64,000 bases of DNA from assembly GCF_018881855.1 (NCBI RefSeq), contig NZ_JACVPN010000001.1:744001-808000 (forward strand). Reading direction: 5' to 3'. The notes below the pieces were generated by a model. The model did no database searches and had not been told where the DNA came from. It saw nothing but the letters and a program-made list of their open reading frames with translations. The DNA is from Polynucleobacter sp. MWH-Berg-3C6 (lineage in GTDB: Bacteria; Pseudomonadota; Gammaproteobacteria; Burkholderiales; Burkholderiaceae). A program made the translations under genes and the position numbers. Below, in pieces: positions 48,697 to 59,191 of this stretch (the stretch's first letter is position 1; every line of letters begins with the position of its first letter).

Positions 48697-51129
48697 ATGC
48701 CTGGCCACTTATTACTACCCTCTGAACCGATTCAACTACCTTTGCTCCCCCTGCGGGATGTAGTTGTCTTCCCTCATATGGTGATTCCTTTATTTGTGGG
48801 TCGCCCTAAATCTATTAAAGCTCTAGAGGCTGCTATGGAGACCGGTAAAAACGTTCTCTTGGTTGCTCAGAAAACTGCGGCTAAAGATGAGCCCGTCATT
48901 GAAGATCTGTATGAGGTTGGCTGTATTGCCAACATCTTGCAAATGCTCAAACTTCCTGATGGTACCGTCAAGGTTTTGGTTGAGGGTGTACAACGCGCCG
49001 AAGTCAGTCAAATTGAAGATAGTCTTGGTTACTTCAATTGTGAGGCTACTCCAACTGCAATTGATGCTATCGATGCGCATGAGACTGAGGCTTTGCGTCG
49101 TGCCATCATGGCTCAGTTTGATCAGTACGTAAAACTCAACAAGAAAGTTCCACAAGAAATTTTGTCTTCGCTTGGTGGCATTGATGATCCAAGCCGCTTA
49201 GCCGATACCATCTGCGCTCATTTACCAGTCAAGCTTGAGCAGAAACAGCGTTTGCTGGAGATGACGGATGTAGTGCAGCGTTTAGAGAGTCTCCTGGCAG
49301 ATCTCGAGAGTGAAATTGATATTTTGCAAGTTGAAAAACGTATTCGCGGACGCGTTAAGCGTCAAATGGAAAAGAGCCAACGCGAGTACTACCTCAATGA
49401 GCAAGTGAAAGCTATTCAAAAAGAATTGGGTGAGGGCGAAGAGGGCGCTGATCTTGAGGAGCTCGAGAAGCGAATCAAGGCTGCTCGCATGCCAAAAGAA
49501 GCTTTGAAGAAAGCGGAGTCTGAACTCAAAAAACTGAAGTTGATGTCACCAATGTCTGCTGAGGCTACGGTGATACGTAACTTCATTGATACCTTGGTGA
49601 ATCTTCCTTGGAAGAAAAAAACCAAGATCAATAATGACCTCACTAATGCTGAAAAAGTATTGGATGAAGATCACTATGGTCTCGATAAGGTCAAAGAGCG
49701 TATTTTGGAGTACCTCGCAGTGCAACAGCGTGTTGATCGCGTCAAGGCTCCAATTCTTTGCTTAGTAGGTCCGCCAGGAGTCGGCAAGACTTCTCTAGGC
49801 CAATCTATTGCACGAGCTACTAATCGAAAGTTTGTTCGGATGGCCTTAGGTGGTGTGCGTGATGAATCTGAGATTCGTGGTCATCGCCGCACCTATATTG
49901 GCTCCATGCCCGGCAAGATATTGACTAGTCTCACCAAGGTTGGTGTGCGCAATCCTTTATTCCTCTTAGATGAAGTAGATAAGATGGGCATGGATTTCCG
50001 TGGCGACCCTGCGAGCGCCTTGTTAGAGGTATTAGATCCAGAGCAAAACCATACCTTCCAAGATCATTATGTTGAAGTTGACTTTGATCTTTCGGATGTG
50101 ATGTTTGTTGCAACATCTAACTCTTTAAATATTCCAGGCCCCTTGTTGGATCGCTTAGAGATCATTCGCTTGGCTGGTTATACCGAAGATGAAAAAACCA
50201 GTATTGCAGTGAACTATCTCATTCCAAAGCAAATCAAAAATAATGGCTTGAAGAAAGATGAGCTAATGATCGAGGAGACTGCAGTCCGTAACATGATTCG
50301 TTACTACACTCGCGAAGCAGGCGTGCGCTCCCTCGAAAGAGAAATTAGCAAGATCTGCCGTAAAGTGGTGAAGTTGCTGCTTCTCAAGAAGGAGGCTGCT
50401 CCTGTGGTGGTCAATGCCGATAATCTTGAAAAATTCTTATCGGTACGCATGTTTGATTTTGGTCTTGCGGGTAAAGAAAACCAGGTAGGTCAAGTAACTG
50501 GTTTGGCCTGGACTGAGGTCGGGGGCGATCTCTTAACGATTGAAGCTGCAGTCATGCCAGGTAAGGGTGTTATTACGCGTACAGGTTCTATTGGCGATGT
50601 CATGAAGGAATCTGTTGAGGCTGCTCGCACCGTAGTTCGTTCCAGATCCAAACGTCTTGGCATTACCGATGAGGCTTTTGAGAAGAAAGATATTCATATT
50701 CACTTTCCGGATGGCGCGACTCCAAAAGATGGCCCATCTGCTGGTATTGCCATCACCACCGCCTTGGTTTCTGTGTTCACCGGAATTCCGATTCGTTCAG
50801 ACGTGGCAATGACTGGTGAGATTACTTTGCGCGGCGAAGTGCTTCCGATTGGCGGCTTGAAAGAAAAACTTTTGGCAGCTCATCGTGGCGGCATTAAGTT
50901 GGCTTTGATACCGGAAGAGAATGTTAAGGACTTGATTGATATTCCAGATAACGTTAAGAATGCAATCGAAATTGTTCCTGTGCGCTGGATTGATAAAGTC
51001 CTAGAGCTTGCACTGGAGCGAATGCCCGAAGCTTTGCCTGAGCCAACGCCTGAAGAGCTAGCTAAAAAGGCGTCTGAGGCGAGCAAGGCTAATGAGAAGG
51101 TCTCTTCAGGAGAGATTCTCAAGCATTAA
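48697..51129 (+). CDS. lon: ATP-dependent protease Lon
   Basis: Lon is the AAA+ serine protease that clears misfolded and regulatory proteins. The 810-residue protein has the N-terminal substrate domain ([23 protein letters not shown]), Walker A GPPGVGKT (358-365), and the Ser-Lys dyad with Ser681 in DGPSAGIAI and Lys about 43 residues on in GLKEKLLAA. The LonA bacterial type is clear. An AGGA-type ribosome site precedes the ATG. Confidence 0.97.
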   Translation: MPGHLLLPSEPIQLPLLPLRDVVVFPHMVIPLFVGRPKSIKALEAAMETGKNVLLVAQKTAAKDEPVIEDLYEVGCIANILQMLKLPDGTVKVLVEGVQRAEVSQIEDSLGYFNCEATPTAIDAIDAHETEALRRAIMAQFDQYVKLNKKVPQEILSSLGGIDDPSRLADTICAHLPVKLEQKQRLLEMTDVVQRLESLLADLESEIDILQVEKRIRGRVKRQMEKSQREYYLNEQVKAIQKELGEGEEGADLEELEKRIKAARMPKEALKKAESELKKLKLMSPMSAEATVIRNFIDTLVNLPWKKKTKINNDLTNAEKVLDEDHYGLDKVKERILEYLAVQQRVDRVKAPILCLVGPPGVGKTSLGQSIARATNRKFVRMALGGVRDESEIRGHRRTYIGSMPGKILTSLTKVGVRNPLFLLDEVDKMGMDFRGDPASALLEVLDPEQNHTFQDHYVEVDFDLSDVMFVATSNSLNIPGPLLDRLEIIRLAGYTEDEKTSIAVNYLIPKQIKNNGLKKDELMIEETAVRNMIRYYTREAGVRSLEREISKICRKVVKLLLLKKEAAPVVVNADNLEKFLSVRMFDFGLAGKENQVGQVTGLAWTEVGGDLLTIEAAVMPGKGVITRTGSIGDVMKESVEAARTVVRSRSKRLGITDEAFEKKDIHIHFPDGATPKDGPSAGIAITTALVSVFTGIPIRSDVAMTGEITLRGEVLPIGGLKEKLLAAHRGGIKLALIPEENVKDLIDIPDNVKNAIEIVPVRWIDKVLELALERMPEALPEPTPEELAKKASEASKANEKVSSGEILKH

Positions 51130-51235
51130 ATGAGAAGGGGTTTTCCGTCCTTTACACCTGGCTACTTAGGGTTGATTTGGCGGAAAACACCCGTATTTTG
51201 GGCACTTAGGTTACAATTCCTCCTGTAATATTTTG

Positions 51236-51311
51236 GGGCGCTTAGCTCAGTTGGTAGAGCGTCTGCCTTACACGCAGAATGTCGGGAGTTCGAGCCTCTC
51301 AGCGCCCACCA
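51236..51311 (+). tRNA. tRNA-Val (anticodon TAC)
   Basis: A 76-nt cloverleaf with acceptor GGGCGCT/AGCGCCC, D-arm AGCTCAGTTGGTAGAGC, anticodon loop CTTACAC, T-arm GGAGTTCGAGCCTCT and encoded CCA. TACAAT at 51212-51217 is a possible -10 for it. Confidence 0.97.
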
Positions 51312-51411
51312 AATGTTTACTTCTGAAAGCCTGTTCTAGGCAGCATAATCATCCGATCTGATCCGCCTAGTAAACTAGCGTCATCCTTATTTTTTACTAG
51401 CGAACTTCTCC

Positions 51412-52875
51412 ATGTTTGATACCGTCCGTAAGCACCAAAGATTAATGCAGTTTGCACTGATGTTGGTGATCGTTCCGTCTTTTGCTTTTTTCGGTATTTC
51501 TAGCTATTCCAGCTTTATGGATAAAGAGACGGATCTCATGAAGGTTGATGGCAGACCCATTACCGCACAAGAGGTTGATAACGCAGCAAAGCGCCAGGCT
51601 GAGCGCGTAGGTGGTAACTTGCAGATTGCACAAAGCCTTCCGTTTAGACAGGCAATTTTGAATGAGTTGTTACAGCAGCGCATTCTTGGCTTCGCAGTGA
51701 GTGATTTACGTCTGCAAGTGGGTAAAGAGGCATTGGTAAAAAGTTTACAAAACATCCCGCAAATTCGAGCCCTTTATAAAGCAGATGGCAGCTTTGATGA
51801 TGCCCGCTTCAAGCAACTATTGGCTAATAATGGGCTCAATGAAGAGCAGTTCTATGCTAGCCAGGCATTTGATTTGAAAATTAGTCAGCTAGTGAATTCA
51901 GTTGCTCGTACGGAGTTGGCTAGTCCAAAGCTTTCTGAAATTATTTCAACCTTGTATGAGACAGAGCGCCAAGTACAGGCCTTGCCGTTTGATGCCAAGA
52001 GCTACTTGAGTAAGGTAAACCCTTCACCAGAAGAGTTGCAAGCTTTCTATAACGCTAATGCGAAGTTATTTGAAAGCCCAGAATTCATTGATATTGAATA
52101 TATCGTTCTCAAGGCTGATCCAAAAGAGGATGCCAAAGCCTTTAGTGAAAAAGCTGACCAGTTTGCGAATATGACCTATGACCAGTCTGATAGCTTGAAG
52201 CCTGCAGCCGATAAGTTAAAACTCAGCATCCAAAGTCAAAAGGGCTTCACTCGGGCTGGTCCAAGTGGCGTATCAAGAGATCATCCTCTAGCCAACCCAA
52301 AAGTGGTTCAATCACTTTTTGGCGATGAGGCCGTAAAAAATAAACGCAATATTGAAGCGGTTCAAACCTCACCTGGAGTCTTTGTCTCTGCCAGAGTAGT
52401 GGTTTTTCATCCTGCTCAGACATTACCGTTTAAAGATGTTGCTGCAGAAGTGAAACGTCAGGTAAGTCAACGCGCCGCAGAAAAATTAGCGGTTTCAGCT
52501 GCTGCTGAGCGTTATTCGGAGTTGCAAAAAGATCCAAAGAATGCGTCTGGCTTCGGCAGTGCATTTTGGGTATCTCGTAATAAACCTACAAATCTCGTAG
52601 GCAGCGCCTTGGATGACGTGATGTCAGTTAATCCAGATAAGTTACCAGCCTATGTCTCTGTAAATGTTCCAGGGGCTGGTGTTACCTTATATCGCGTTGA
52701 TCAGATTCGTCAGCCAACGACTGTAGATGCAAAGGTGCATAAAGCTCAGTCTCAGCAAATTCAAGCCCTGGCAGCTCAGTCCGAGTTCGCTGGCTTTATG
52801 TCCTATTGGCGTGATAACGCAAAAGTAAAAACCATTAATCCTTTAAAACCGCCTTCAACAGGCGCCGGCAGCTAA
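51412..52875 (+). CDS. PpiD/SurA-like membrane-anchored periplasmic chaperone lacking parvulin domain
   Basis: The N-terminus FDTVRKHQRLMQFALMLVIVPSFAFFGISSYSSF is the single-pass anchor of PpiD, and the SurA_N-like chaperone region follows (KVDGRPITAQEVDNAAKRQ). Position after lon matches PpiD in other proteobacteria. Full PpiD is about 620-640 residues with a parvulin domain after the strand that reads DIEYIVLKAD here. In this 487-residue protein that strand passes almost straight into the post-parvulin region, with no HILV/GG-type PPIase core. It may keep the holdase role without isomerase activity. Confidence 0.8.
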   Translation: MFDTVRKHQRLMQFALMLVIVPSFAFFGISSYSSFMDKETDLMKVDGRPITAQEVDNAAKRQAERVGGNLQIAQSLPFRQAILNELLQQRILGFAVSDLRLQVGKEALVKSLQNIPQIRALYKADGSFDDARFKQLLANNGLNEEQFYASQAFDLKISQLVNSVARTELASPKLSEIISTLYETERQVQALPFDAKSYLSKVNPSPEELQAFYNANAKLFESPEFIDIEYIVLKADPKEDAKAFSEKADQFANMTYDQSDSLKPAADKLKLSIQSQKGFTRAGPSGVSRDHPLANPKVVQSLFGDEAVKNKRNIEAVQTSPGVFVSARVVVFHPAQTLPFKDVAAEVKRQVSQRAAEKLAVSAAAERYSELQKDPKNASGFGSAFWVSRNKPTNLVGSALDDVMSVNPDKLPAYVSVNVPGAGVTLYRVDQIRQPTTVDAKVHKAQSQQIQALAAQSEFAGFMSYWRDNAKVKTINPLKPPSTGAGS

Positions 52876-52887
52876 TTGATTTAGTGC

Positions 52888-53550
52888 TTATTTCTGCTTA
52901 TTGAGTAGTGACTGATATGGGGCCATTGCGCCCCATACGTTTTTGAAAAGTACGGCCTGTGCTTTTTCATTTGGATGAATGTTATCTGCTTGAAAAAGTG
53001 CTGGGTTACTTGCTACCTCTGCCATGAAAAATGGTACTAATTCAATACCTTCTTGCGCGGCAAGTTTTGGATAAAGGTCTTTGAACTTCTTTGTGTATTC
53101 TTGCCCGTAGTTGGGAGGGATTTGTATCCCAAACAGCAAAACTTTCGCTCCTGATTTTTTGCTTAACTGAATCATCTTGCGTAAGTTCTTTTCAGTCTCA
53201 TCAATTGATAGTCCTCGTAATGCATCATTAGCGCCGAGCTCAAGTAACACAATGCCGGGCTTCTTTTGCTCCAGGAGACTCGGCAGACGTGTCAGGCCGC
53301 CAGAGCTAGTCTCTCCGCTGATGCTGGCATTGAAAACGGCCCATTGGCTACCTTGTTTTTGGAGCTGACCCTCTAGAAGCCTTACCCAGCCTGAGCCCCT
53401 GGTGATGCCATATTCAGCAGAAAGACTATCGCCCATGACTAGAATGATTGGATTTGACCTTGCAGATGTTACAAAGGAAATTAACAGGCAAAATAAGCCT
53501 ATTGCAATTACTTTTGTTGAGATGAAAGTGAGTGGTTTATTTTGATTCAT
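52888..53550 (-). CDS. tesA: SGNH/GDSL hydrolase TesA (lysophospholipase L1 / acyl-CoA thioesterase I)
   Basis: TesA is a periplasmic thioesterase, esterase and lysophospholipase. It has a signal peptide (about 1-31), the nucleophile Ser42 in GDSLSAEYG, the block II Gly in SGETSSGGL, LGANDALRG and the Asp189/His192 pair in DNIHP. At 220 residues it is the usual size. It is divergent from the YbbA-type ATPase, the same neighbourhood as in E. coli. Confidence 0.92.
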   Translation of the reverse strand: MNQNKPLTFISTKVIAIGLFCLLISFVTSARSNPIILVMGDSLSAEYGITRGSGWVRLLEGQLQKQGSQWAVFNASISGETSSGGLTRLPSLLEQKKPGIVLLELGANDALRGLSIDETEKNLRKMIQLSKKSGAKVLLFGIQIPPNYGQEYTKKFKDLYPKLAAQEGIELVPFFMAEVASNPALFQADNIHPNEKAQAVLFKNVWGAMAPYQSLLNKQK

Positions 53551-53600
53551 CTATTAAGTCATTTTAGAGCTATGACACCTATTTATCAGTCTACGTCTTT

Positions 53601-54275
53601 ATGAGTGCATTAGAAAAAGTCCTGAGCGCTAATCACCTGGGTAAATCTGTTCCCTCGAGTGATGGCAGTCTAACTATTTTGCACGACATTTGCTTTGAGA
53701 TCACTCAAGGTGAAAGCGTAGCTATTACCGGTAGTTCTGGCTCCGGTAAGAGTACATTATTGGGTCTTTTGGCTGGCCTAGATCTGCCGAGTGAGGGCAA
53801 TGTGACTCTCATGGGTCAAAACCTCAATTCACTTGATGAAGATGGCAGGGCCAAACTGAGAGGTCTGCAGGTTGGCTTTGTATTCCAGTCTTTTCAATTG
53901 TTGCCTCATTTAACGGCACTTGAAAACGTCATGCTTCCAGCAGAGCTTGCGGGAATGGATGGCCCGAAAGTAAATGCGAAGTCATGGCTCGAGCGTGTGG
54001 GCTTGGCTGAACGCTTGGATCATTTCCCCAGAACCCTCTCTGGCGGGGAGCAACAGAGGGTCGCCTTGGCTAGAGCCTTTATTACTAAGCCAGCCATTCT
54101 ATTTGCGGACGAGCCTACCGGGAGCCTAGATGAGGCCAGTGGAAATAGGGTAATTGAGCTCCTTTTTGAGCTTAATCGAGCCAATCAATCCACCCTTGTT
54201 CTGGTAACCCATGACGCGGCCTTGGCCAGCAGGTGCCAGCGCCAATTGCATCTTCAGGGCGGACGCTTAGTGTAG
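53601..54275 (+). CDS. ABC transporter ATP-binding protein, YbbA/LolD type
   Basis: A 224-residue ATPase with Walker A GSSGSGKST (44-52), signature LSGGEQQ (146-152) and Walker B ILFADEPT (166-173). The short MacB/LolD-like form and the position opposite tesA suggest E. coli YbbA, whose partner YbbP is a large permease. No permease gene follows; purL comes next, 21 bases on. The ATPase must act with a permease encoded elsewhere or has lost it. Confidence 0.88.
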   Translation: MSALEKVLSANHLGKSVPSSDGSLTILHDICFEITQGESVAITGSSGSGKSTLLGLLAGLDLPSEGNVTLMGQNLNSLDEDGRAKLRGLQVGFVFQSFQLLPHLTALENVMLPAELAGMDGPKVNAKSWLERVGLAERLDHFPRTLSGGEQQRVALARAFITKPAILFADEPTGSLDEASGNRVIELLFELNRANQSTLVLVTHDAALASRCQRQLHLQGGRLV

Positions 54276-54296
54276 GCAAAACCTTATAATCTAGGG

Positions 54297-57200
54297 ATGT
54301 CTTTTTTCCACTTTTTGCCCGGCGCTGACGCGCTTTCCTTTTTCCGCCAACAGCGTCTTTTAGCCTCCTTAGTAGCGCAAGGTATCGAGCTAGATTCTAT
54401 TGAGGCGCAGTATCTGCACTTCATCTGGTCTGATTTAGCATTGAGCCCCAAAGATGAAGAGCTACTCTCTAGCCTCTTAACTTACGGTCAACCGTTTCAC
54501 TCCAAAATTCATCAAGGCAAATCTTGGTTTTCCAAGGGTTCTGATTCTGGCCATGGTGCTGTAGTAATTCCGCGCCTCGGAACAGTATCTCCATGGGCCA
54601 GTAAGGCAACTGATATTGCCCGTCAATGCGGATTAAATGTTTTGCGTATTGAGCGCGGCATACAGTTCGTATGGAAGGCAAAAAAATCCTTAAGCCCAGC
54701 ACAAGAAGATATGGTTTTGGCTGCAATTCATGATCGGATGACGGAAGCCGTTATTCAATCTGTAGATCAAGCAAATGCTTTGTATCAAACCCTTGAAGAT
54801 CGTCCTCTGAGCCGTATCCCGGTCCTGGAGCAAGGTAGGGTCGCCTTAGATAAAGCCAACCAAGAGCTTGGTTTGGCTCTCTCTGATGATGAAGTGGATT
54901 ATTTAACTGAAAATTTTATTCGCCTTAAACGTAATCCAAGCGATGTAGAGTTGATTATGTTTGCGCAAGCAAATAGTGAACATTGCCGCCACAAGATTTT
55001 CAATTCAAGTTGGACTATTGATGGCGATGATCAAGAGCGTTCATTGTTTGCAATGATTCGCAATACCCATCAGCTGCAACCCAAAGGAACTATCGTTGCG
55101 TATTCCGATAACTCCGCTGTGATGGCGGGTTGTGAATCAGAGACCTGGGTTCCTCAAGGTGCTGATCATCGTTATACAAAAGATACACGCCTAGTTCATA
55201 CCTTAATGAAGGTAGAGACACATAATCATCCAACTGCAATAGCGCCGTTCCCAGGAGCATCTACGGGTGCTGGTGGCGAGCTTCGTGATGAGGGCGCAAC
55301 TGGAGTGGGCGGTCGTCCTAAAGCCGGCTTAACAGGCTTTTCAGTCTCTAATCTGAATATCCCGGGTACCGATCTCCCTTGGGAGCTTGAAAAGTATGGC
55401 AAGCCTGAGCGTATAGCAACACCGTTGCAGATCATGATTGATGGTCCTTTAGGGGGCGCAGCATTTAATAATGAGTTTGGACGCCCAATTTTGGGTGGTT
55501 ATTTCCGGGTATTTGAACAAACCTTAGATGGCATCCGTCGCGGTTATCACAAGCCCATCATGATTGCGGGTGGCATTGGCAGTATTGACTCCATTCATAC
55601 TCAAAAGAAGGCAATTCAGCCTGGTCACTTATTGATTCAATTAGGCGGACCTGGAATGCGTATTGGTATGGGAGGTGCAACAGGTAGCTCAGTTGCCACT
55701 GGTACCAATACCGCAGACTTAGATTTTGATTCTGTGCAACGCGGTAACCCAGAAATGGAGCGTCGTGCCCAAGAGGTCATTAATGCTTGTAGAGCCATGG
55801 GTACAAACAACCCGATTATCTCTATTCATGACGTTGGTGCTGGCGGCCTATCAAACGCATTCCCTGAGCTAGCCGATGGCGCCGGTTTGGGGGCTAAATT
55901 TAAATTACGAAATGTGCCGCTTGAAGAGAGTGGCATGAGTCCTGCTGAAATCTGGTGCAACGAATCTCAAGAACGTTATGTATTGGCAATTGAAGCCAAA
56001 GACCTAGATTTATTTAAATCACTGTGCGCGCGCGACCGCTGCCCATTTGCAGTGGTTGGAGAAGCTACAACTGAGCGTCAATTGCAACTGAGTGATTCAA
56101 AACAAGAAACCGGCACTGATGATGCAATGCCAATTGATATGCCAATGGAAGTGTTGCTTGGCAAACCTCCGCGCATGCATCGCGATGTGCAGCGTGTATC
56201 ACAAGAGTTTAATGAACTTGATGTAACAGATGCAGATCTTTCCCAGTCAGTAGCGTGGGTATTGCAGCAGCCAACTGTTGCTAGTAAGTCATTCCTAATT
56301 ACTATTGGCGATCGAACTGTTGGCGGCTTAAATGCTCGTGATCAATTTGTTGGGCCATGGCAGGTACCGGTAGCAGACTGCGCCGTTACCCTAATGGATT
56401 ACAAGGGTTATCGTGGCGAAGCGATGAGCATGGGAGAAAGAACCCCAGTTGCTGTTATTGATGCTCCAGCTGCTGCCAAGATAGCTGTAGGTGAGGCAAT
56501 TACGAATTTATTGGCTGCAGATATACGCTCTTTAGAGGATGTGAAGTTGTCTGCGAACTGGATGGCAGCTTGTGGCGCTCCAGGTGAAGATGCAAAACTC
56601 TACGATTCTGTTAAAGCGGTAGGTATGGAGCTATGTCCTGCTCTGGGTATTTCAATACCAGTTGGGAAGGATTCCTTGTCGATGGCAACAGCCTGGCAGG
56701 ACGGCAGCGAGGCTAAGAAAGTTGTTGCCCCTGTTTCATTGATTATTTCAGCATTTGCTTCTGTGCAGGATGTACGGAAAACGCTCACCCCTCAACTGAA
56801 GCTCAAAGAGGCCACTGGATTAGCGCTTGATACCGAGTTGATTTTGGTTGATCTTGGCCGTGGCAAAAATCGTATGGCAGGCAGCATTCTTGCCCAAGTT
56901 TTAGGTCAATCTGGTAAAGAAGCCCCAAATCTTGATCATCCAGAAGATTTAAGGAATTTAGCCGCAGCCATTATTGAACTTCGCAAAGAAAACCAATTAC
57001 TGGCTTATCACGATCGCTCTGATGGTGGTCTACTAGCGTGTATTGCCGAGATGGCCTTTGCCTCTCATTGTGGAGTTTCTATTAATGTTGACATGATTGC
57101 CGTCGATGTTGGTCAAGAACCAGACCATGGTGATGCTAAGAACTGGGCACAGCAAGTCTCTGGCCGCCGCCATGAACAAACTTTGCGAGCTTTATTCAAT

Positions 57201-58334
57201 GAAGAGCTTGGTGCGGTGATACAGATTCGCAGGGAAGATCGTGATGCTGTATTTGCAGTGCTGCGTAAACTGGGTTTAAGTGCATTTAGTCATGTCATCG
57301 GCAAGCCAAATACTAATGGTCGCATTGAAGTATGGCGCGATGCAAAAAATATCTTCGCAGAACCACGTGAAGTTTTGCAAAAGATGTGGACAAATACCAG
57401 CTATCAAATTGCGCGCTTGCGAGACAACCCTGCATGTGCTGATAGCGAGTTTGCTCTTTTGGATAATGTTTCTGATGCGGGTATGTCACCTAAGCTGACA
57501 TTTGATGCTACAGACGATATTGCTGCACCATTTATTCAAAAGAATGCACGACCTAAAGTAGCGATCTTACGTGAGCAGGGCGTTAACTCTCACGTAGAGA
57601 TGGCCTATGCCGTTCATTGGGCTGGCTTTGATAGTTACGATGTTCATATGTCCGATCTATTAAGCGGCAAGGCAAAGTTAGATGATTTCCGCGGATTAAT
57701 TGCTTGTGGTGGTTTTAGTTATGGTGACGTACTTGGTGCCGGTGAAGGTTGGGCAAAGACCATTCTCTTTAATCAGCAGCTGCGTGATCAATTCTCAAGC
57801 TTCTTTACTCGTCAAGATAGTTTCGCATTAGGTGTTTGTAATGGTTGTCAGATGATGAGCAATCTCTCTGGAATTATTCCTGGAGCACAGGATTGGCCAA
57901 AATTTACCCGTAATCAATCGGAACAATACGAAGCGCGTTTAGTCATGGCGGAAGTTCTTGCTTCACCATCGATCTTTACGCAAGGTATGGAGGGTAGTCA
58001 ATTACCGATTGCCATAGCTCATGGTGAAGGTTTCGCCAATTTCAGTCAGCAAGGCAACCTAGAAAAATTACAGAAGCAAGGTCTAGCTGCCTTACGCTTT
58101 GTTGACCATCAAGGCAATCCAACTGAGACCTATCCATTAAACCCAAATGGATCGCCTGGCGGTCTTACAGGTGTAACTACCCCAGATGGTCGCTTTACAG
58201 TCATGATGCCGCACCCTGAGCGTGTCTTCAGGGCTGTGCAGATGAGTTGGTGTCCCCCTGAATGGTTAGATACCCCAGATGGTGCAAGTCCTTGGTTGCG
58301 TTTATTCCGCAATGCACGCCGTTGGGCCAAGTAA
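54297..58334 (+). CDS. purL: phosphoribosylformylglycinamidine synthase PurL (large, fused type)
   Basis: PurL makes FGAM from FGAR, glutamine and ATP in purine synthesis. The 1345-residue form fuses the synthase domains ([38 protein letters not shown]) with a C-terminal class I glutamine amidotransferase whose Cys1181 lies in [10 protein letters not shown]; the His/Glu pair is in MMPHPERVF. This large form does not need PurS and PurQ. Length matches the E. coli enzyme (1295) with small insertions. Confidence 0.97.
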   Translation: MSFFHFLPGADALSFFRQQRLLASLVAQGIELDSIEAQYLHFIWSDLALSPKDEELLSSLLTYGQPFHSKIHQGKSWFSKGSDSGHGAVVIPRLGTVSPWASKATDIARQCGLNVLRIERGIQFVWKAKKSLSPAQEDMVLAAIHDRMTEAVIQSVDQANALYQTLEDRPLSRIPVLEQGRVALDKANQELGLALSDDEVDYLTENFIRLKRNPSDVELIMFAQANSEHCRHKIFNSSWTIDGDDQERSLFAMIRNTHQLQPKGTIVAYSDNSAVMAGCESETWVPQGADHRYTKDTRLVHTLMKVETHNHPTAIAPFPGASTGAGGELRDEGATGVGGRPKAGLTGFSVSNLNIPGTDLPWELEKYGKPERIATPLQIMIDGPLGGAAFNNEFGRPILGGYFRVFEQTLDGIRRGYHKPIMIAGGIGSIDSIHTQKKAIQPGHLLIQLGGPGMRIGMGGATGSSVATGTNTADLDFDSVQRGNPEMERRAQEVINACRAMGTNNPIISIHDVGAGGLSNAFPELADGAGLGAKFKLRNVPLEESGMSPAEIWCNESQERYVLAIEAKDLDLFKSLCARDRCPFAVVGEATTERQLQLSDSKQETGTDDAMPIDMPMEVLLGKPPRMHRDVQRVSQEFNELDVTDADLSQSVAWVLQQPTVASKSFLITIGDRTVGGLNARDQFVGPWQVPVADCAVTLMDYKGYRGEAMSMGERTPVAVIDAPAAAKIAVGEAITNLLAADIRSLEDVKLSANWMAACGAPGEDAKLYDSVKAVGMELCPALGISIPVGKDSLSMATAWQDGSEAKKVVAPVSLIISAFASVQDVRKTLTPQLKLKEATGLALDTELILVDLGRGKNRMAGSILAQVLGQSGKEAPNLDHPEDLRNLAAAIIELRKENQLLAYHDRSDGGLLACIAEMAFASHCGVSINVDMIAVDVGQEPDHGDAKNWAQQVSGRRHEQTLRALFNEELGAVIQIRREDRDAVFAVLRKLGLSAFSHVIGKPNTNGRIEVWRDAKNIFAEPREVLQKMWTNTSYQIARLRDNPACADSEFALLDNVSDAGMSPKLTFDATDDIAAPFIQKNARPKVAILREQGVNSHVEMAYAVHWAGFDSYDVHMSDLLSGKAKLDDFRGLIACGGFSYGDVLGAGEGWAKTILFNQQLRDQFSSFFTRQDSFALGVCNGCQMMSNLSGIIPGAQDWPKFTRNQSEQYEARLVMAEVLASPSIFTQGMEGSQLPIAIAHGEGFANFSQQGNLEKLQKQGLAALRFVDHQGNPTETYPLNPNGSPGGLTGVTTPDGRFTVMMPHPERVFRAVQMSWCPPEWLDTPDGASPWLRLFRNARRWAK

Positions 58335-58348
58335 GGGGCTAAGTAAGT

Positions 58349-59110
58349 ATGTTGATGGAGCCGGTAACTTTTTCTGAAAGTGGTGGAATACGCTATTTGC
58401 ATTTTGGTACTGAGCTGATTCAAGGGGCAATGCGCATCCGTGACCCCAATGAAATTTATCTCGAATACAACCAGCAAATGATGGCCTGGCTCCTTTTTCT
58501 TGAAACCAAGCCGGGTATGCGTGTTGCGCAGTTGGGCTTAGGAACCGGCGCTTTGACAAAGTTCACGCACCTGCATTGTCTAGCCGTGAAATCAACCGTA
58601 GTCGAACTCAATCCCGCAGTGATTGTCTCCGCAAGAAGTATGTTTTCAATGCCGGATGATGATCGTCGACTGGAGACCATTCAGGCTGATGCAAAAGCAT
58701 TTGTTAAGAGCTCAAAATATAAGAACAGTTTTGATGCGGTTCAGGTTGATTTATATGATGCCATTTGCGATGGCCCATCTGCCAGCTCTTTAGAGTTTTA
58801 TAACGGTTGCTACAACATCCTAAAAGCGCCAGGAGTGCTAACTGTTAACCTCTTCTCTCGTCATAAAAGTTTTGATATCAATCTCAAAAATATCTGTGAA
58901 GCCTTTGATAATCGTGTGCTCTTATTTCCAGAGTCACACGATTGCAACGTAGTAGCAATTGCTTTTAAAGGACCTAAGCTCGAGGCTGAATGGAGCAATG
59001 TTTCTGCTAGGGCCAAGTTGATTAAAGATAAAACAGATTTGCCTACCCAACAATGGGTTTCGGGCATCAGTCGTGAGAATGCTCGACAGGAATTAAAGCT
59101 CTCTATCTAA
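58349..59110 (+). CDS. spermidine synthase-fold methyltransferase-like protein
   Basis: A 253-residue protein with the SpeE-like Rossmann core: VAQLGLGTGALTKF at the cofactor loop, VVELNPAVIVSARSMF at motif II and FDAVQVDLYDA at the catalytic strand. Classical spermidine synthases have GGGDGG and a DSTDP motif; here these read GLGTG and DLYDA, and the N-terminal strand domain is short. It therefore may not make spermidine. It begins 14 bases after purL and is followed by a terminator. Confidence 0.7.
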   Translation: MLMEPVTFSESGGIRYLHFGTELIQGAMRIRDPNEIYLEYNQQMMAWLLFLETKPGMRVAQLGLGTGALTKFTHLHCLAVKSTVVELNPAVIVSARSMFSMPDDDRRLETIQADAKAFVKSSKYKNSFDAVQVDLYDAICDGPSASSLEFYNGCYNILKAPGVLTVNLFSRHKSFDINLKNICEAFDNRVLLFPESHDCNVVAIAFKGPKLEAEWSNVSARAKLIKDKTDLPTQQWVSGISRENARQELKLSI

Positions 59111-59126
59111 GAAGCTCTGAGATAAA

Positions 59127-59156
59127 AAATAAGGCGATCATCTGATCGCCTTATTT
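59127..59156. terminator. bidirectional rho-independent terminator
   Basis: AAATAAGGCGAT and ATCGCCTTATTT pair perfectly around CATCTG, with an A-run to the left and a T-rich tract to the right. It ends both the spermidine-synthase-like gene and acnB. Confidence 0.9.
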
Positions 59157-59191
59157 TCTTTCAGCCTTTGTGGGGCTGAAGGGTCACCGGA

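Noticed and set aside
51140..51188. Inverted arms GTTTTCCG and CGGAAAAC after lon as a terminator.
   Set aside because: The loop would be 33 bases and no U-tract follows; not convincing as an intrinsic terminator.
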